Notes: generated from the sequence alone by a model not told the origin. A stretch of DNA of 64,000 nucleotides from Drechslerella dactyloides (GCA_020064725.1 JAGTWJ010000002.1:2666001-2730000), one strand, 5' to 3'. Counted from the first letter of the stretch, positions 13,401 to 26,258 are shown. Numbers and translations are program-made.

Positions 13401-16400
13401 GAGCCTGCTCGCTATTGGCGTAGAGTAGATCAGTGGAGTTGCAACACTTTCGGTGCCACAGCCTGCTTGCTGGGATGGCCATGTCAGGGAATCGGAGAGA
13501 GCCAATTGGCGATGCAGCAGGGTTCTTCGGTACAAGTACCTACAGAACTGTGTCTTCATGCAGACGCACAGCTGCTACCTAGCAGATGCATGCTGCTTGA
13601 TGTTTTGGCCTGGACACTTTGCAGATGCAGATAGTCCTTTGGTAGGTACATGTATGTACAGCTGGAAGCTGAAATATATGGGTGCGCCAATTGTGTCAAA
13701 GAGAAATTGCAGTAGCTCCTTATGCAGCCACTTTGTTATCGACTTCACGTTTCGAAACGATCGGCTGTGATGATTCCTGATCCATCAAGAGGCGAAGACC
13801 GATTTGGCGACAGACTTCGCACCTAAAAACCAGCTTGGCCACGTCATTCGAGGAAGTCATTTTCCCCCTTCTGCTTTATTTTGTCAAGGTGTGCTTTATA
13901 ATATAGACGCCTTCGGGGCTTCATATTTGGTGTTCCAGATGCTGCATTGTTCGCTTCGATCAGGATGAGTGGAGTACCGGTTGAGGCCTTTTTGCTCTTT
14001 CATGATGCATGCGTCTTCGACCGAGGTCTGCATTTTTTCCCTCTTCCTTCTGGAAGAAACTGTGAAACGAAGGGGTGCATGAGCGTTCAAAGCGGTGGAA
14101 AATCTTTCCGTCCAAAGGACATAATTGAGTATGAGAAATCAAATGGAACTGGCGTATCTGTATCGCAATAGCGGTATATACCGTCCGTGCCGCTTTTCTT
14201 CTGTCCTCTTCGTCGTTCGATAGGAGACGTATTTTTGTCTAGGATCTGCAATCTCGCCGAGGGCTCGCTAAATCGACTCTATCTAGGCTTAACGATTCTG
14301 ACTTGACAGGGTCTTGATGCAAACATTTATTGTTTGCCATGAGAGCTTTTTGCTTGACAAAATGGACCAAGAAGGGAGCGAAATGCACAGTCCTGTCGGG
14401 GAATTACTGCAGAGAGCAAGGATGTGGTGCAGGAGTACGGCGTGTAGCCGCGTTCTTTGATTTGTCAACGAGGCTGGCTGTGAATAACCGCTCCCAAAAA
14501 GAGGTGGGACCTCACTTCCGCCAGCTGCAGAGAGGCGAACTCGCTTTAGGTCATTCTGCCTGCGAGGAGTTGGATCTCGATCAGGAAGCAGTACCAGACC
14601 GGGGCCATCGAGAGCGTGTGCAGTGTCTAGTCTGAACTCCGGTCTAGAATATGTGGATAGCTGCATATGAGATTGCCGTCGTGGCCCTCGGCCTGGCGAC
14701 CTGCTTAAACGGTGACAGATCATACCGTGCCGGGTATGCTCAAAGAGGTCTTGTGATACGATCGGACGGGTTCGGTCACACTTAGGCCTCGACGGAAGGC
14801 GGCGACATGACTTGTGTCAAACAGGATACATGTTTAGTGTGACCCATGTGCCGGTGCCCGGGTAGAGTTTATGAAGTGCAAGCGCAAGCTTGCGTCAAGA
14901 CGCAGCGCTGGAAGTTATCTAGAAGCCTTCTTCAGTTGGATGGCGGACAAGGGTATTGTATGGCAAGCGGACAAGCCGATTGCCTCTAAGGTACTGCAAT
15001 TGTCAGTTTGTGTCAATCAGCATAAGCAAACAAAAATATGCTCGTCTGATTACGTTGAAACTTCAGGCTGATATGTTTGGCTTAGAAAATCCCTAGCCAG
15101 TCATCTATCTGAGTGAATCAAGCTCATGGGCGGTCAGATACTGTCGGCATGTCTGGCACGTCTGGCGTGCGTAGGGGATATCAATCCTGGATGCTGGGCA
15201 TAACCGCTTCTGTCAGTGACAATTGAAGCCCGGGTGCAGTCTCGGGTGAGACTGGGGCAAGCCAGCCGGCTAGCCAATCGATCTCGGGATTGCACTCTGT
15301 CTTAACATGGCATGGTATTTTTTGTTTCGACCGATGCAGAATTTGATTAGGGAGTTAAATTAAATGACGAGAATTACTTACTTTTACTTAAGAAATTATA
15401 AGCAGCCGGCCGGGAGCGGGTGCTGGCGTGTTGCGTTAGTTACGAGCGAGCTAGATAGCTGGCTGCGTAGACGTGTGCGCTGCGTAGCAGTTAATATTAC
15501 CTAGGTGTATTATGTAGTGTGTAATAAAATGTATTTACTTACACCATGTATGTACGAGGTGTATGCAGTCGGCGTGTCGACGTTACTTGATTAATTGTGT
15601 GAGAGCTCTAGACCCGTCCCACGTATCCCATCCGCATTTTCATTCGATCAAGGTCCGGCTGCCGGCGGACTAGACTCGGACTAATCCAAGCTCCCCAACC
15701 CTCACGCCCGTAATTTACCAGGTAAACCTCCTCGCTTTCCTTTGCCCATGCCCGGGACCTCGATCCCCAATGATGGATCACAGTGCTGACTTGCGCCCGC
15801 AACGTCTGGTCCTCCTTGAGATGAAAGGTTGGCCAGCTAGTGAATCGATCTGGCGAATGAGCCACGGTGGATGCTTCCCGCCCAGCATGCGAGTGCAAAT
15901 CAGTCAGAATTAAGACACTTTCGCGCCACCAACAGCAGACCAACAAAGGGCCGCCGGGGACCTGAATTCCTTGCTACGCAAGGAACCTGCTAGCTTCAAT
16001 CGTCGTAGTTGGTTCACAAGCAGCAGGAGGAAGAGCACCGGCTGCAGGGCAAGCAAGGACGTACATTAGTTTCTGGCCAGGATGCACGGCCGGTGCACCA
16101 TTTCCAACGGACGAAACTCTGATCGAGTCAATCGGCCACCCAGGCAGTCAGTTCATATTAATGGCGAAGTCACCTTATATCCCCCATGGGTGGTATAATT
16201 TATTATTCTGCGGGACACCCCACCTGCGTTAAGAACGACGCAACCTCATTCAAAATCCACACCCCTTCCTACAAAAAGACAGGAGAGATATCTACGGGCT
16301 GTCTTCCCTCAAGCTGCATGGCAACAATAGCACCACCTACGGACCGTAACCGCGTTGTCGGGTTCGCGACTGGTTCTTTATAAAAGCAGGCATGCCTCCT

Positions 16401-16828
16401 ACTTTCATACCCTCTCTGGTATTTCCATCCTTCTGCGTATCCACTTTTCTGACGACCTTGTTACAGTCCAGCATTATCACTATCGCAGACTCTGGTTCAT
16501 TCACCCTGCCGGGCGTTGTTGCCTTTCGATCAATGCTCTTCGCTCTCGCCAGCTAGTTACGCCTATTATGAGTTCGACCGAAAGCACTTGGGACGACAAG
16601 AATTAGCAGGCCGGAGCGGTTCCTTCACTCCCCAGAGATCGGTCAATCGACTTGCCTCCGCTCACTGTGCGGAAACTTTTCGTTCCTTTCGTTCCTTTCC
16701 TTTTTTTTACTACCTCTTCTCAGTCACGGCTGCAAAGGGAGCTAGTTCTGCAGGAGGATCCCTGGGGGCCAACCAACCTTGGTAGCTCCACAATTCTACT
16801 AGAGCGCTACACACACGCACACCCCAAA
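10451..16828. other. Intergenic region upstream of the small MC protein
   Basis: No supported gene. Base composition returns towards that of the rest of the window. It contains a 20-bp perfect palindrome at 11193-11212. The right end (about 16.37-16.83 kb) is the likely promoter and 5' UTR of the gene at 16829: it has a TATAAAAG box and C/T-rich DNA. Confidence 0.45.
16379..16386 (+). promoter_or_regulatory. Putative TATA box of the MC protein gene
   Basis: TATAAAAG, a full match to the TATA consensus, lies about 440 bp upstream of the ATG at 16829 in otherwise G+C-balanced DNA and is followed by pyrimidine-rich sequence. If it is used, the 5' leader is long or contains an intron. Based on motif only. 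Confidence 0.35.
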
Positions 16829-16984
16829 ATGTGCCAAAACCTCATTCAGGTGTTTAGCTGCGGCCACAAGACTCGCTCACAAGTCACGTGTGCTTCCTCG
16901 AGATCAACGTCAAATTGCGCCATCAAGGAAAGGACGGTACAGCATGAATACAAGTGCGAGGACTGCGAGGCAAAGGGGTCGTAG
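16829..16984 (+). CDS. Small cysteine-rich MC protein, 51 aa
   Basis: The ATG sits in the strong context ACCCCAAAATG and the frame is uninterrupted to TAG. The protein begins MCQNLIQVFSCGH and has Cys at residues 2, 11, 21, 30, 43 and 46 with a His after CG, ending in CEDC. A start of Met-Cys, a hydrophobic stretch, CGH and a terminal CxxC is a layout I associate with short uncharacterised ascomycete proteins. It suggests binding of one or two zinc ions, which is inference. The first 60 residues of the protein encoded at 48953 have the same layout. There is no signal peptide, so it is probably intracellular. Function unknown. Confidence 0.6.
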   Translation: MCQNLIQVFSCGHKTRSQVTCASSRSTSNCAIKERTVQHEYKCEDCEAKGS

Positions 16985-19900
16985 CATCCGAGTGCTCGCA
17001 GGCGCGGCGAGCTGCGAGCAAGCGGATTCTGCCTGGCAGGCCCAACATCTTGCCGGTTGCAAAAATGTTGTTTCCTCCGCTGCCTCCTCCCACCTTTCGT
17101 CTTGGGTAAGTTTTGCGCATTCCCGTGTGTTAAACCGGACGGGATCAGATGCCAATGGGCAGACGGCAGACCCGTTCCTACTTAATTGCTTCAAATATAA
17201 CATGAAAGCTGACCAGTTCCTTTCGTTTATCACCGTTCGCGTGGGATATAGCCACCGTCCCGTTTCCAACAAGCTCCTGCATCCCGCGCTTCTGTTCTGA
17301 ACGAGCGGGACAAATTACTTAACAGAAGCCTGCTGCGGAGGTGCCCTCGTCGTCGCACGAAATACACTGCCCGATATGCATGCATATCGGCATCCGGATC
17401 CATCATAAGCCAGCGTCATGGGGGAGCGATAATCTTAAATTCTCCACATGAGCGTTGGGCCTCGCACCTGGCTCCCGGCCGTCGGCTGATACATCCCGCT
17501 ATCACACTATGGCGTTCTGACGAACCTCAGACATCAAATTAAACGGTCACGTCACGACACACGGCTGCGATGAAATAAAATCGCACCTAGCATTTTTATG
17601 GCGAAGCGACAGGATTCCCCGCGTCCATCTTTCGATCGTGTTCAGCATTTTTCGTTGTTTTAGTCATCCGGGAACGTTTACGGCACATCTTAATTCTTAC
17701 CACTTTTAATTGCCATTTTTCCGATCCGAGTGGGCGGGTGAACCACAGCTTATCCAGCAGCTCATTTCACGCCTACACCATGTCAATTTGCACAGCCGAT
17801 CTCGAATCTCGTCAAATGGGCTTCTCCGCCGCTTGCTGCCATGCTATGGGCACAAAAAAGGGACACACACGCCCACCTCCGGACTGAACCCCACCCGTCC
17901 CGCCAGAACGTCGCTCTTCAACAGCACTGGAGTATCCGCCGTCCCGGTTTCTTTCAAAAAGCTCTCTAAATCACCATTGGCCATTTCATTTTCGTTCTCT
18001 CTTGACTCCCCAAATTTTTTTTTGTTTTTCGCTGGTCCACTCCGGTTAATTTGGGTCATTTCTTTTTTTTTATCATGTGTGTGGGCGGCCTCAGGTTCTC
18101 AAGAAAGCAGGTGTTCCACGGAGTTACTAGTTTTTTTGTTGTTACCGCGATATGGATTATAATTATCACGACAAGTGTGTCCTGGCTTCCTTTCTGGGTG
18201 CGATCTTTGATTCGAACGGGAACGAAAAAAAATTATTGATTTGGCGTACATCATGTAACTGCATGCAACTCACTACGACAGGTACCTTGACTGCTATTCT
18301 TTTCTCTCTCTCTCACTGTTCATTGCTGCTGGCTAAAGAGAAATTTCTGTTCTGGGTTGCGCACAAAAACAAAAAAAAGAAGCTTTCTTGGGGCTCCTTG
18401 CTCTCTCTCTGCGGTTGTCGTGCGTTAAAATGCTTACAATATGGCTTGAAACCGAAGTTCTCATGTCCCCGCTACACATTTCTCACGACTTCTTTTGTTA
18501 CTTTGATATGTGTCTTGATATCATGGCCTGGAGGAAATAAGAAAATATTTACTAGATGTCATCCCATGACTTGATCAATTGAGACTACGCAAGTGCTCTG
18601 TACACCACCACAACGCTCTCATAGCTACATACTATACCCACCCCTCCATACATACACACACACATGCCGTCTTCGATCCAATCGCAATTGACGTTCCCGA
18701 GCGAGAGAGCTCGGAGAGGAAAGGAGGTCCGGAGGGAGTCTCGGCTAGCAGAAAAGAAAAAAAGAACGAAGAAGATTTCAAAAATCAAATCAAATTAATT
18801 TACGAAAAATCGATAAAAAAATTCTCCTCGGATTTTAGCCGTTCCTTGTCGAAAACAAGGAGCAAGACGCAAAAAAGAAAACAAGGAGTTCTTCTATCGA
18901 TCGAGCGAACAGCTTGTCGACAGCTGTTCCCATCGCATATAGAAATTTTTGAGGAAAAAGAAACCAATTGCATGATAGAACGTCGAATTCGAAGCGGACG
19001 TTAATGTTCTTGTCTCGCTCGCCCTCCCTCTCGAGCCTTGACCCCGCTTACATGAGAAAACGCTTTCGCAGCCCAGAAAGGAGGAATTTCTTTTTTGTTT
19101 CGGCTCAGGTGTATTCTCGAACAAGGTTCAGGGCTTCTAACAGCCGGCCGCCGCGGATTGCTTCTATATTCAACGTTGTCCCTTCCATGACACGCTAGCC
19201 TACATGACCAATAGATTACACAAGCTAGGATTATAAAAATACATTCTGGACCCTTTTCTACCATCGCAGCAGCTTGCCTTGCGACGGGAAGGGAGATCGA
19301 ATGAGGGAAATCTAGTCACGAGATTCGAGTGACCGTATCGTCCGGCAAGGCTGTTTTGGTGGAACGTGGTACCACTGCTGCTAAGGTTAAAGGCGGTAGC
19401 ACTCGATCCAGAGAGCTGCACTCGCTCAAGAGAGCTGCACGATATATGCAGCCAGCTTCAAGACACAAGGGCCAGGCCTCGTATGTGTCGTCTCTTCTCA
19501 ACCAAGCCCGAGTGGCAATAGACTAGCGTTAATCAAGAGCAAGTCAGACCAGGGGGGAACTGCCAGTAAGAGGGAATGGACCGAAGCGAGGGGGTTCTGG
19601 AGAGGCGTATAGATCGAAGGAAAAAGAAAGCTCGGAGGTAATGGGCTCTGCGCAGCTTCCATGCCAAAGTCTCTTCCAACAGAAGATCGAGGAAGTGGTT
19701 CGAAGGAAATTTGAAAAAACCAAATTGGCGCAAGTGCGGAAGGTGTCGAGTGAGAAGCACCAGCTGTCAGCCTGCAAGCCGTACTGGTCGGAAGGAAAAC
19801 ATAGTGGTACTTCTGCAATTCCAAGTCTCCTCCTGCGTCAGATGTACTAGATGATACATCGAGACGCATACATATACGCCTGCAAGCTCCAGGCTAACAG

Positions 19901-21103
19901 CTGCAAGTTTGCATTTGCACTTGACCGCCTGCGCGCTCGTTTCGTTAGGCTATCGTCGGACCTTCGTTTTTCCTTCAGCTATTGAGTCTGGTTGGACGCT
20001 GCAGCCCTCCGACTCCGTGCTTGCATGCATTTGCAATGCTGGCAGGTGCATATTGGCGCTCGACCCCTCCTCGGAGGGATTGGGTGGTGTTGATGCAGGT
20101 CGAGGAAAAAAAATCCTAAGGGTGTGCGTGGCCGGTTCAGATAATCGCACGGAGAAGGCCAGCGGAAGGAGTACGCAAGCTCAATCGTCAAAATCATGCA
20201 ATTTCGAGCCAGGTTCCGCCTGTCAAACATGGAGGGATTTCGAGGAGCACCGCTAGCTCCTGGAGCTTAGCTGAGACTTTTCCCCATGTTCCTTTTCTAT
20301 GCAGTCAATAGCTGGAGGTATCCGCCGCCGCGCCTGAGCTTTTGAGTTCATGCGAGAGCGGCATGGCTGTTTTAGTGCCGGTTTGTTTGTGAGCTCGTAA
20401 GCTTTTGGGGAAGTGGGTTTCCTAGGTCTTTCCCATGTAATTGCGCGGCACGGTTCGGCGGTATCTGGTGAGACAGAGGAAGCATTCCAATCAGAATGAA
20501 TTAACATTGCTCGGCAGCTGGATATCTTTCACCCGAAGGGGTAGCGTTGGCCGTTGATTCCCTGCAGCTTACCCAAGCGGCCGTTTTGACCTTTGAGGGC
20601 TCGGAGTTCCATGATCAAGGTAGCCATGAGACGGTCGACTGACTGTTTGTCATGTCTGCGCGAGGACGGCTCGTCGATGTTGATGGTGTCCGTGCTCGAG
20701 ACGGCAGGAAAAAAACTGATAGCGCGGCTATCATGGTTCCCCGGTGCAGATACCCGAATGCGTCCGTCACTTCCTCAATCTTACGGCTGGAAGGAGGATG
20801 AAAATCACTTGACTTGGACTCGGACGCAGACAGCCTGCAGCCTTCTAAAGCGGGATCATGCTGCAGGAATCCGCCGCCTCGCTCATGCAAGATCGTGTCT
20901 GACAGGCAAGATCCATTCAACATGCATCAAGGCGGCAGGCATGTAACGCCCGAACGCACCACTCTTCAATCGCAGCCGGCTAACAAGACTATGGTAGAAT
21001 CGATGGAGCCTCGAAGACTCGAAAAAGCGCAACCGCGAACGAAACAGGCCGCTATCCGGCATCTCCTGTCGTTCGTTTTTCCTTTCTTTATCTTGCTTTC
21101 TTT
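16985..21103. other. Intergenic region, 3' of VPS28
   Basis: About 4.1 kb without a supported gene; frames of 100-150 codons here (17710, 18152, 18579, 19909) have low-complexity or random-looking translations. It contains a 20-bp perfect palindrome at 17371-17390, and poly-T and CT tracts near 18.0 and 18.3 kb. The right end should hold the VPS28 3' UTR. Confidence 0.45.
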
Positions 21104-22244
21104 TTACTGCAGCGTCCTAAAGAAAGCTTGGTATGCGTTATCCACATCGAAGGCCATCTGCCGCGCATCTTCCTGGTCCATCTCCTCTGTAGCCTTCATG
21201 CTATTCAACTTGATTAACCAATGTACCAAGTTCCCTCTGCCCTCAAAATCACCGTTGGAAACATTATTAAGGCTGCTCATGACCTCCGAGAGGAGAGGGT
21301 GCAACTGGTCTTTCGCCTTGAAATCCAGAGATAGGGCGTCCATGAAGGTCATGAAATTCTGAGTGCACTCCGCAACCGCCTTGGCAGACGGGCCGGCAAA
21401 GGGTGCGTGCTGCGGTTGTCCCAAGATTGCATTGATACCATTCTTGGGCATGTTGCCCTGGTGGTGTTGGTGGTCAGCGGCACCGCCTCGTGACGGATGC
21501 TCGGAGGTCGCGGGAACTCCAATTTTGAGGCGAGATGTAGCCGCGGGGTACTCGATCTGTATCACATTAGACAGGAACAACCTCGAAAAGAGAAAAGCAA
21601 AAAAAAGAAACAGACGAAAACCGTAACGCACAAGAGATCAGAAAAGAGTATGAGACCAGGAAAGAGCCTGTTGTCGGCTCGCTGCGTGTTTCAATCATCC
21701 CTTGTTGGGCTGCAAGAAACCGATTTCTTTCACAAAAGGGACGTTTTGTACCCACTGTCGTATTTTGATAGGGCTGGAACATCCCTTCCATTCCAATCTT
21801 TTGTGATACAGTTCGAGAATTGGTCTCACAGAAGAACGGCGGACCAAAACAAGGAAAACGGGAAAAAAGCAACAGATAGAGAAAATATGATACTTGTGCG
21901 CGCTGTGGGGAGCTTACGTCATACTCCTTCTTGAAGGTTTCTAGATCCACGAAGGCTTTGCTCACTTCATCGTTGCTAAGGATCGTCTTGTACTGGCCGA
22001 GCAGACGGAAGCAGGTTGGCGTGTACTCGTGCTCTTTGATGCTGTCCCGCACGAAGGCCTTCTCCAGGAAGTCTAGAGCGACTATGATCGAGAACAGGTC
22101 GGCTAGAGACTCGTGCAGCGATCTCTGGGCTGTGGTAGTGTAGAGCTTAACTTCCTCGTCCAATGATATCGAGGACGAGAGGTTGGGCGTTGGGACGAAA
22201 GCCGGGGAAGGCGCGTAGGCCTGGTGATATTGAGGGTTGTTCAT
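21104..22244 (-). CDS. VPS28: ESCRT-I subunit Vps28
   Basis: Vps28 is a subunit of ESCRT-I, which sorts ubiquitylated membrane proteins into multivesicular bodies at the endosome. There are two exons, 22244-21918 and 21556-21104 (259 aa), separated by a 361-bp intron with donor GTAAGC and acceptor ACAG, phase 0. Exon 1 carries the N-terminal core: LDEEVKLYTTTAQRSLHESL, then a helical hairpin ending LETFKKEYD. Exon 2 resumes at IEYPAATSRLKIGVPAT and contains the C-terminal four-helix domain from about residue 160 (FMTFMDALSLDFKAKDQL to AYQAFFRTLQ), which in the family contacts downstream ESCRT components. The start MNNPQYHQAY fits family length. The gene lies downstream of HIS4 on the same strand, with a 528-bp gap. 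Confidence 0.93.
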
Positions 22245-22772
22245 CCTGCCGGGACGTCTGGGGAACCTCTTGGGCCTCTCGAGCTTTTCACAGGCGGCCG
22301 GCGGGGGACGGGACGAATATCGGAGAGCCCGCAGCTCGATTGGTTGAGGTTGTCAGGAGGTTTATGGATCGGGACAAGTCATTTCAAAAGGCGTCCGAGC
22401 TTTGAGGTTTGGCGGGCTGGCCCCCAACACAACGCGAAAGCCGTGTGTTCGCTCGCGGCTGGCCGAGCGAGCTCAAGATGGCATGATCTGATCCGAATGG
22501 ACGGCGGCCTCGATTCGACCCGCAAGGTGGCGACCACGAGATCACATACGATTCGACGGCAGCGTCAGAGCACAATTGATTGTTGTACATGTACAGGTAT
22601 TGAAGATGTAAAGAGACGAAAAGTAGACGAGCCGTAGGCATGCATGCGAGTGGACTCGATTCCTGACGCAGTGTCCATCACAATCATTGAAACGAAAAAG
22701 TCTAATAGCCACATGCATGCATACATGCAAGCCGCAGGAATGTGACATCTGCTCGATTGCATCCCGTGGTCT
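22245..22772. other. VPS28 promoter / HIS4 3' flank
   Basis: 528 bp between two minus-strand genes. It must hold the HIS4 3' UTR and the VPS28 promoter. Apart from short ATGCATGC-type palindromes near 22715-22730 I see no clear motif. Confidence 0.5.
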
Positions 22773-25493
22773 TCATGACGATTCTCTCATATGATCAAGC
22801 CTGATTTTAACCGCCATTCGATGTGCGTCCAGTCCCTCCACCGCAGCCAAGTCCATCACTGCTTTACCGAGATTCTGCAAACCTTCAAAGCTCAGCTCGG
22901 AGCTTGTGATGTGCTTGACATACGTCGCCAAGTTGACACCCGAATATTGCCTCGCATAGCCGTACGTTGCTGCATCCAAGACGAACGAGTTAGCCAGTGT
23001 ACCAGCTGCTTTTCTCCCACGTGTGTTCGAAAATCAGGTCTGAAGAAGAGGGGAAAGTCACTCACGTAAGCTGTGGTTGACACCAGCGCTGTAGTCCCCC
23101 ACAGACTCGGGTGTCCAAGGACCAATAAAGACGCTGCCTGCATTCTGCACCCTCTCCACACATTCCTTTGCTTCTGCAATCTGGAGGATCAGGTGCTCTG
23201 GTGCATATATGTTGCTGACCTCAAAGGCCTTTTCAACCGAATCCACAACCACGGTAACGCTGTGATCAATCGCTCCCCGCACGATATCAACGCGTGGAAG
23301 TGCCATCGCCTGAGCATGGAGCTCGTCGCCAATCGCCTGCAGTTGCTCATCTGACAGGTCAACAGCAATCAAGACGACTTGCGAGTCGACACCGTGCTCG
23401 GCCTGTGAGAGTAAGTCGGATGCAACAAACGCGGGATTTGCCGTCTTGTCAGCAATCACCAGGACCTCGGATGGACCCGCCGGCATGTCAATGCTCACGG
23501 TAGCCCCGGTGTCGTTGGAGACTACCATTTTGGCAGCCGTCACGAACTGATTTCCCGGTCCGAGGATCTTGTCCACTTTTGGTACAGACTCAGTCCCGTA
23601 TGCAAGGGCAGCTACGGCTTGAGCGCCTCCCGCAAGAACGATAGCTTCCGCGCCAACTTTGTGCGCAATATACACTATTTCAGGTGTGATGGAGCCATCG
23701 GGACGAGGCGGCGAAGCGAAGACGATTGTCTTACAGCCCGCGACCATAGCGGGAACTCCGAGCATTAGTGCGGAGGAAGGAAGGACTGCCGTGCCGCCTG
23801 GGATATACAAGCCGACCCGCTCGATGGGTCTGGAGAACCGTGAGCACTGGACGCCTGGCATCGTCTCGACGACTAGAGGCTTGCTTTCTTTTTGTGCAGC
23901 ATGGAACTTTAGTATGTTCTCGTATGATAGGTCGATCGCAGCTTTGACCTCCGCTGTCAAGGTCATGAGGCTGTCCGGGTAAGGCGCTTTGAGGACCGTT
24001 GATTTCAGGTCTGGACATCGGTCGAACTTTTGCGTGTAGGCGAGTAGTGCTTTGTCGCCATCCGTTCTGACTGCCTTGATGATTGGGTTTACGATGCCCA
24101 TTATTGTTTCCGATGACTTTTGCGAGGGTCTCTTCAAGACGTCCTCTAGTTCTGTCGCTGAAATCTCCGATGCAAAATACTGCTTCATTTCAATCCGGCT
24201 GCTTTTTTGCGCTGGCGCACCAGGGGGTGGCTTTGAGGGGGCCTCCGGAGCGGATGATTCTTGTGGCTTCTGCCCATCTGCCCATTTCCTCTTTGCATCG
24301 CCTTTCCTTCTCACGACCTTTAGGCTCTTTGCATCCAGGTTTCTCTCAACGTCGGCGATGCTCACCCCCGCGGCCACACACTTTGTGAGCGCAAAGTAGA
24401 GCAAGTCAGCAGCCTCCCAGGCCACATCGTCTTTTGTCTTTGCATCGCAAAGTTCCTCCGCCTCCTCCATGATCTTCGCTCTTAACAGCGCCGGATCCCT
24501 GAACAGCCTGGCTGTATACGATCCTTCCGGGGCTGATGCCAACCTCGACTGTAGGGTTACCTGCAGAGCTCCGAGTCCCGTAGATGCGCCGAAACAGGTC
24601 CTTGTCTCGAGATGGCAGAAACCCTTGCCCTTCTGTCTGACCGTGAACCGTAGACAATCACTATCGCAGTCCATATCTATCTTGACAAGTTCCTGGGTCG
24701 CACCGCTGGTAGCTCCTTTATACCACAACCCTCTCTTTCGGCTCTGATACACACCGGTTCCGGTTTTCAGACTCTCCGCAACGCTCTGCTTGCTGCTGTA
24801 GACGAGTCCCAAGGCGACTCCCTGCTCGTCCACGACAAGGGTAGTAAACAACCCATCCTTTCTGTCACTCTTGAGCGGCGAAGAGTAAATCTCGCCGACA
24901 CTGAGCAGCCCTGTGTCTGTTGCAGGATTGACAGTCAGATACCGCGAATCGATCACAACAGACGCATTGACCCTCGTCAGCTCGAATATATCTTCCAACG
25001 TCGGTATCTTCTGGAATGAGATATAAACTGGCGGTCTGCTGTCTGTTCCGTACTCTTGCAGCCATCCTCGGACATACTCTATATCCGCAACGTTGGGCAC
25101 AAATACTCCCAACGAGGTATCTCTGATTGCGTTCTCGAAAGCTTCTCGGGAAGTGGTGTTCTTGCCGTTCTCGATAGCTAGTATCAAACGGTCGTCATCG
25201 ATCTGCAACTTCGGATCGCGGAGTAGATCTAGCTGCTCGAGACTCGTGATGACCTTAGACGCGCCGACATTTAGCAGGTTTTGCAATTGTGAGGCGTCAG
25301 AGGGAAGTGACGATGCGTCGACGAGAAAGTTGAAGTGGCCAAAGTTATCTTGTATGAATTCGAGCGCTTGTGTGTAATTTTCAGGTGTGATGGCGACGAA
25401 TATCCAATTCAGGTGAGATATGGATTGTGCTGATAGACCTGCAGATGGTGGGGCTACAAAGTCGTAGGCAGTTATGAGAGGTGGAGCCGCCAT
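22773..25493 (-). CDS. HIS4: Histidine biosynthesis trifunctional protein
   Basis: This protein catalyses steps 2, 3, 9 and 10 of histidine synthesis in the cytosol. Exons are 25493-23066 and 22969-22773 (874 aa), with a 96-bp intron, donor GTGAGT, that splits the codon for the Pro after NHSL. Domains: an N-terminal extension (1-200); phosphoribosyl-AMP cyclohydrolase around 205-305 (DMDCDSDC, CHLETRTCF); phosphoribosyl-ATP pyrophosphohydrolase around 325-395 (IMEEAEELCDA, WEAADLLYF); and histidinol dehydrogenase from about 435 to the end (GLYIPGG, ILGPGNQFVTAA, SQAEHG, APEHL, GVNHSLPTYGYARQYSG). Length and order match fungal HIS4. A TGACTCA element lies about 134 bp upstream, consistent with general amino-acid control. 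All expected catalytic motifs are present. Confidence 0.96.
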
Positions 25494-26258
25494 GGCTCAA
25501 ATCGGAGGGTAGATGAACGGGTCACAATGAATCGAAGGGTCGTTTGTCAATCCAGTCCGTCTGTCAAGGGCGATGGTGATAGAAGGGAAGACGCCGGTTG
25601 AATTTGGGTTATGTAGGAGAACGTTGTTGACTCAGTCCTCGCTTGTTGGACCCGATGTCGCTCTCCAAAAATTTTGTGGTCGCCGACACGAAAGTTTTGG
25701 CGGCGGTCGCGCAGTTAGCGGCCGCGGCAGATTGACATCACGCATGGACCGATTGGACCGATGCAGGCGATCGATAGCCTTGCTAGCTGCATATGAGTCG
25801 GGAAGCGGTGCCCGCCCCTGCCGGTATTCGCGCCCAAAGCGGCGAGGAAGGGGTTTGCTTGGTCGTTTCTACGATCACAAAGACACGCTGCCGAATAGGC
25901 ACCGAATCTAGCACACAGCTATCACATCACAAAGAATTGTGCAGACGGACTCACACCACTGGCTCTCCATGAAGTATCATTATATTCTTTTGGTCTTTCT
26001 GAGACTATCATCAATGCATTGGAAAAGTACACCGGATCCATAGCCCCCAGCAAACCGATCTCAGAGAGAGAGAAAAAAAAAGTAAAGGCGAAGAGGAACC
26101 GGATGTGGGAAAACGATCATAGAATTTCCCTAGCAAACACAGCATGCCGGACAACAAGGAAATAGTATGGGTGGACGGTACGACTAAAATGCCGGTATAA
26201 TAGAATGTAGCGGTGGAGGAGTAAAATGTACAAGCGGAAAAAACAGAGCACAGGCCAT
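25494..26258. other. HIS4 promoter / RPL20 3' flank
   Basis: 765 bp between two minus-strand genes. The part nearest 25493 is the HIS4 promoter and holds a TGACTCA site (25628-25634); a weaker TGAGTC core lies near 25947. A 112-codon frame at 25573-25911 looks like chance. Confidence 0.55.
25628..25634. promoter_or_regulatory. TGACTCA element (Gcn4/CPC1/CpcA-type site) in the HIS4 promoter
   Basis: A perfect TGACTCA heptamer about 134 bp before the HIS4 ATG. Yeast Gcn4 and its filamentous orthologues CPC1/CpcA bind this sequence to induce amino-acid genes under starvation. Position and target gene fit; binding is inferred. Confidence 0.65.

Noticed and set aside
14289..14723. 144-codon minus-strand frame
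   Set aside because: Random-looking translation with no conserved features.
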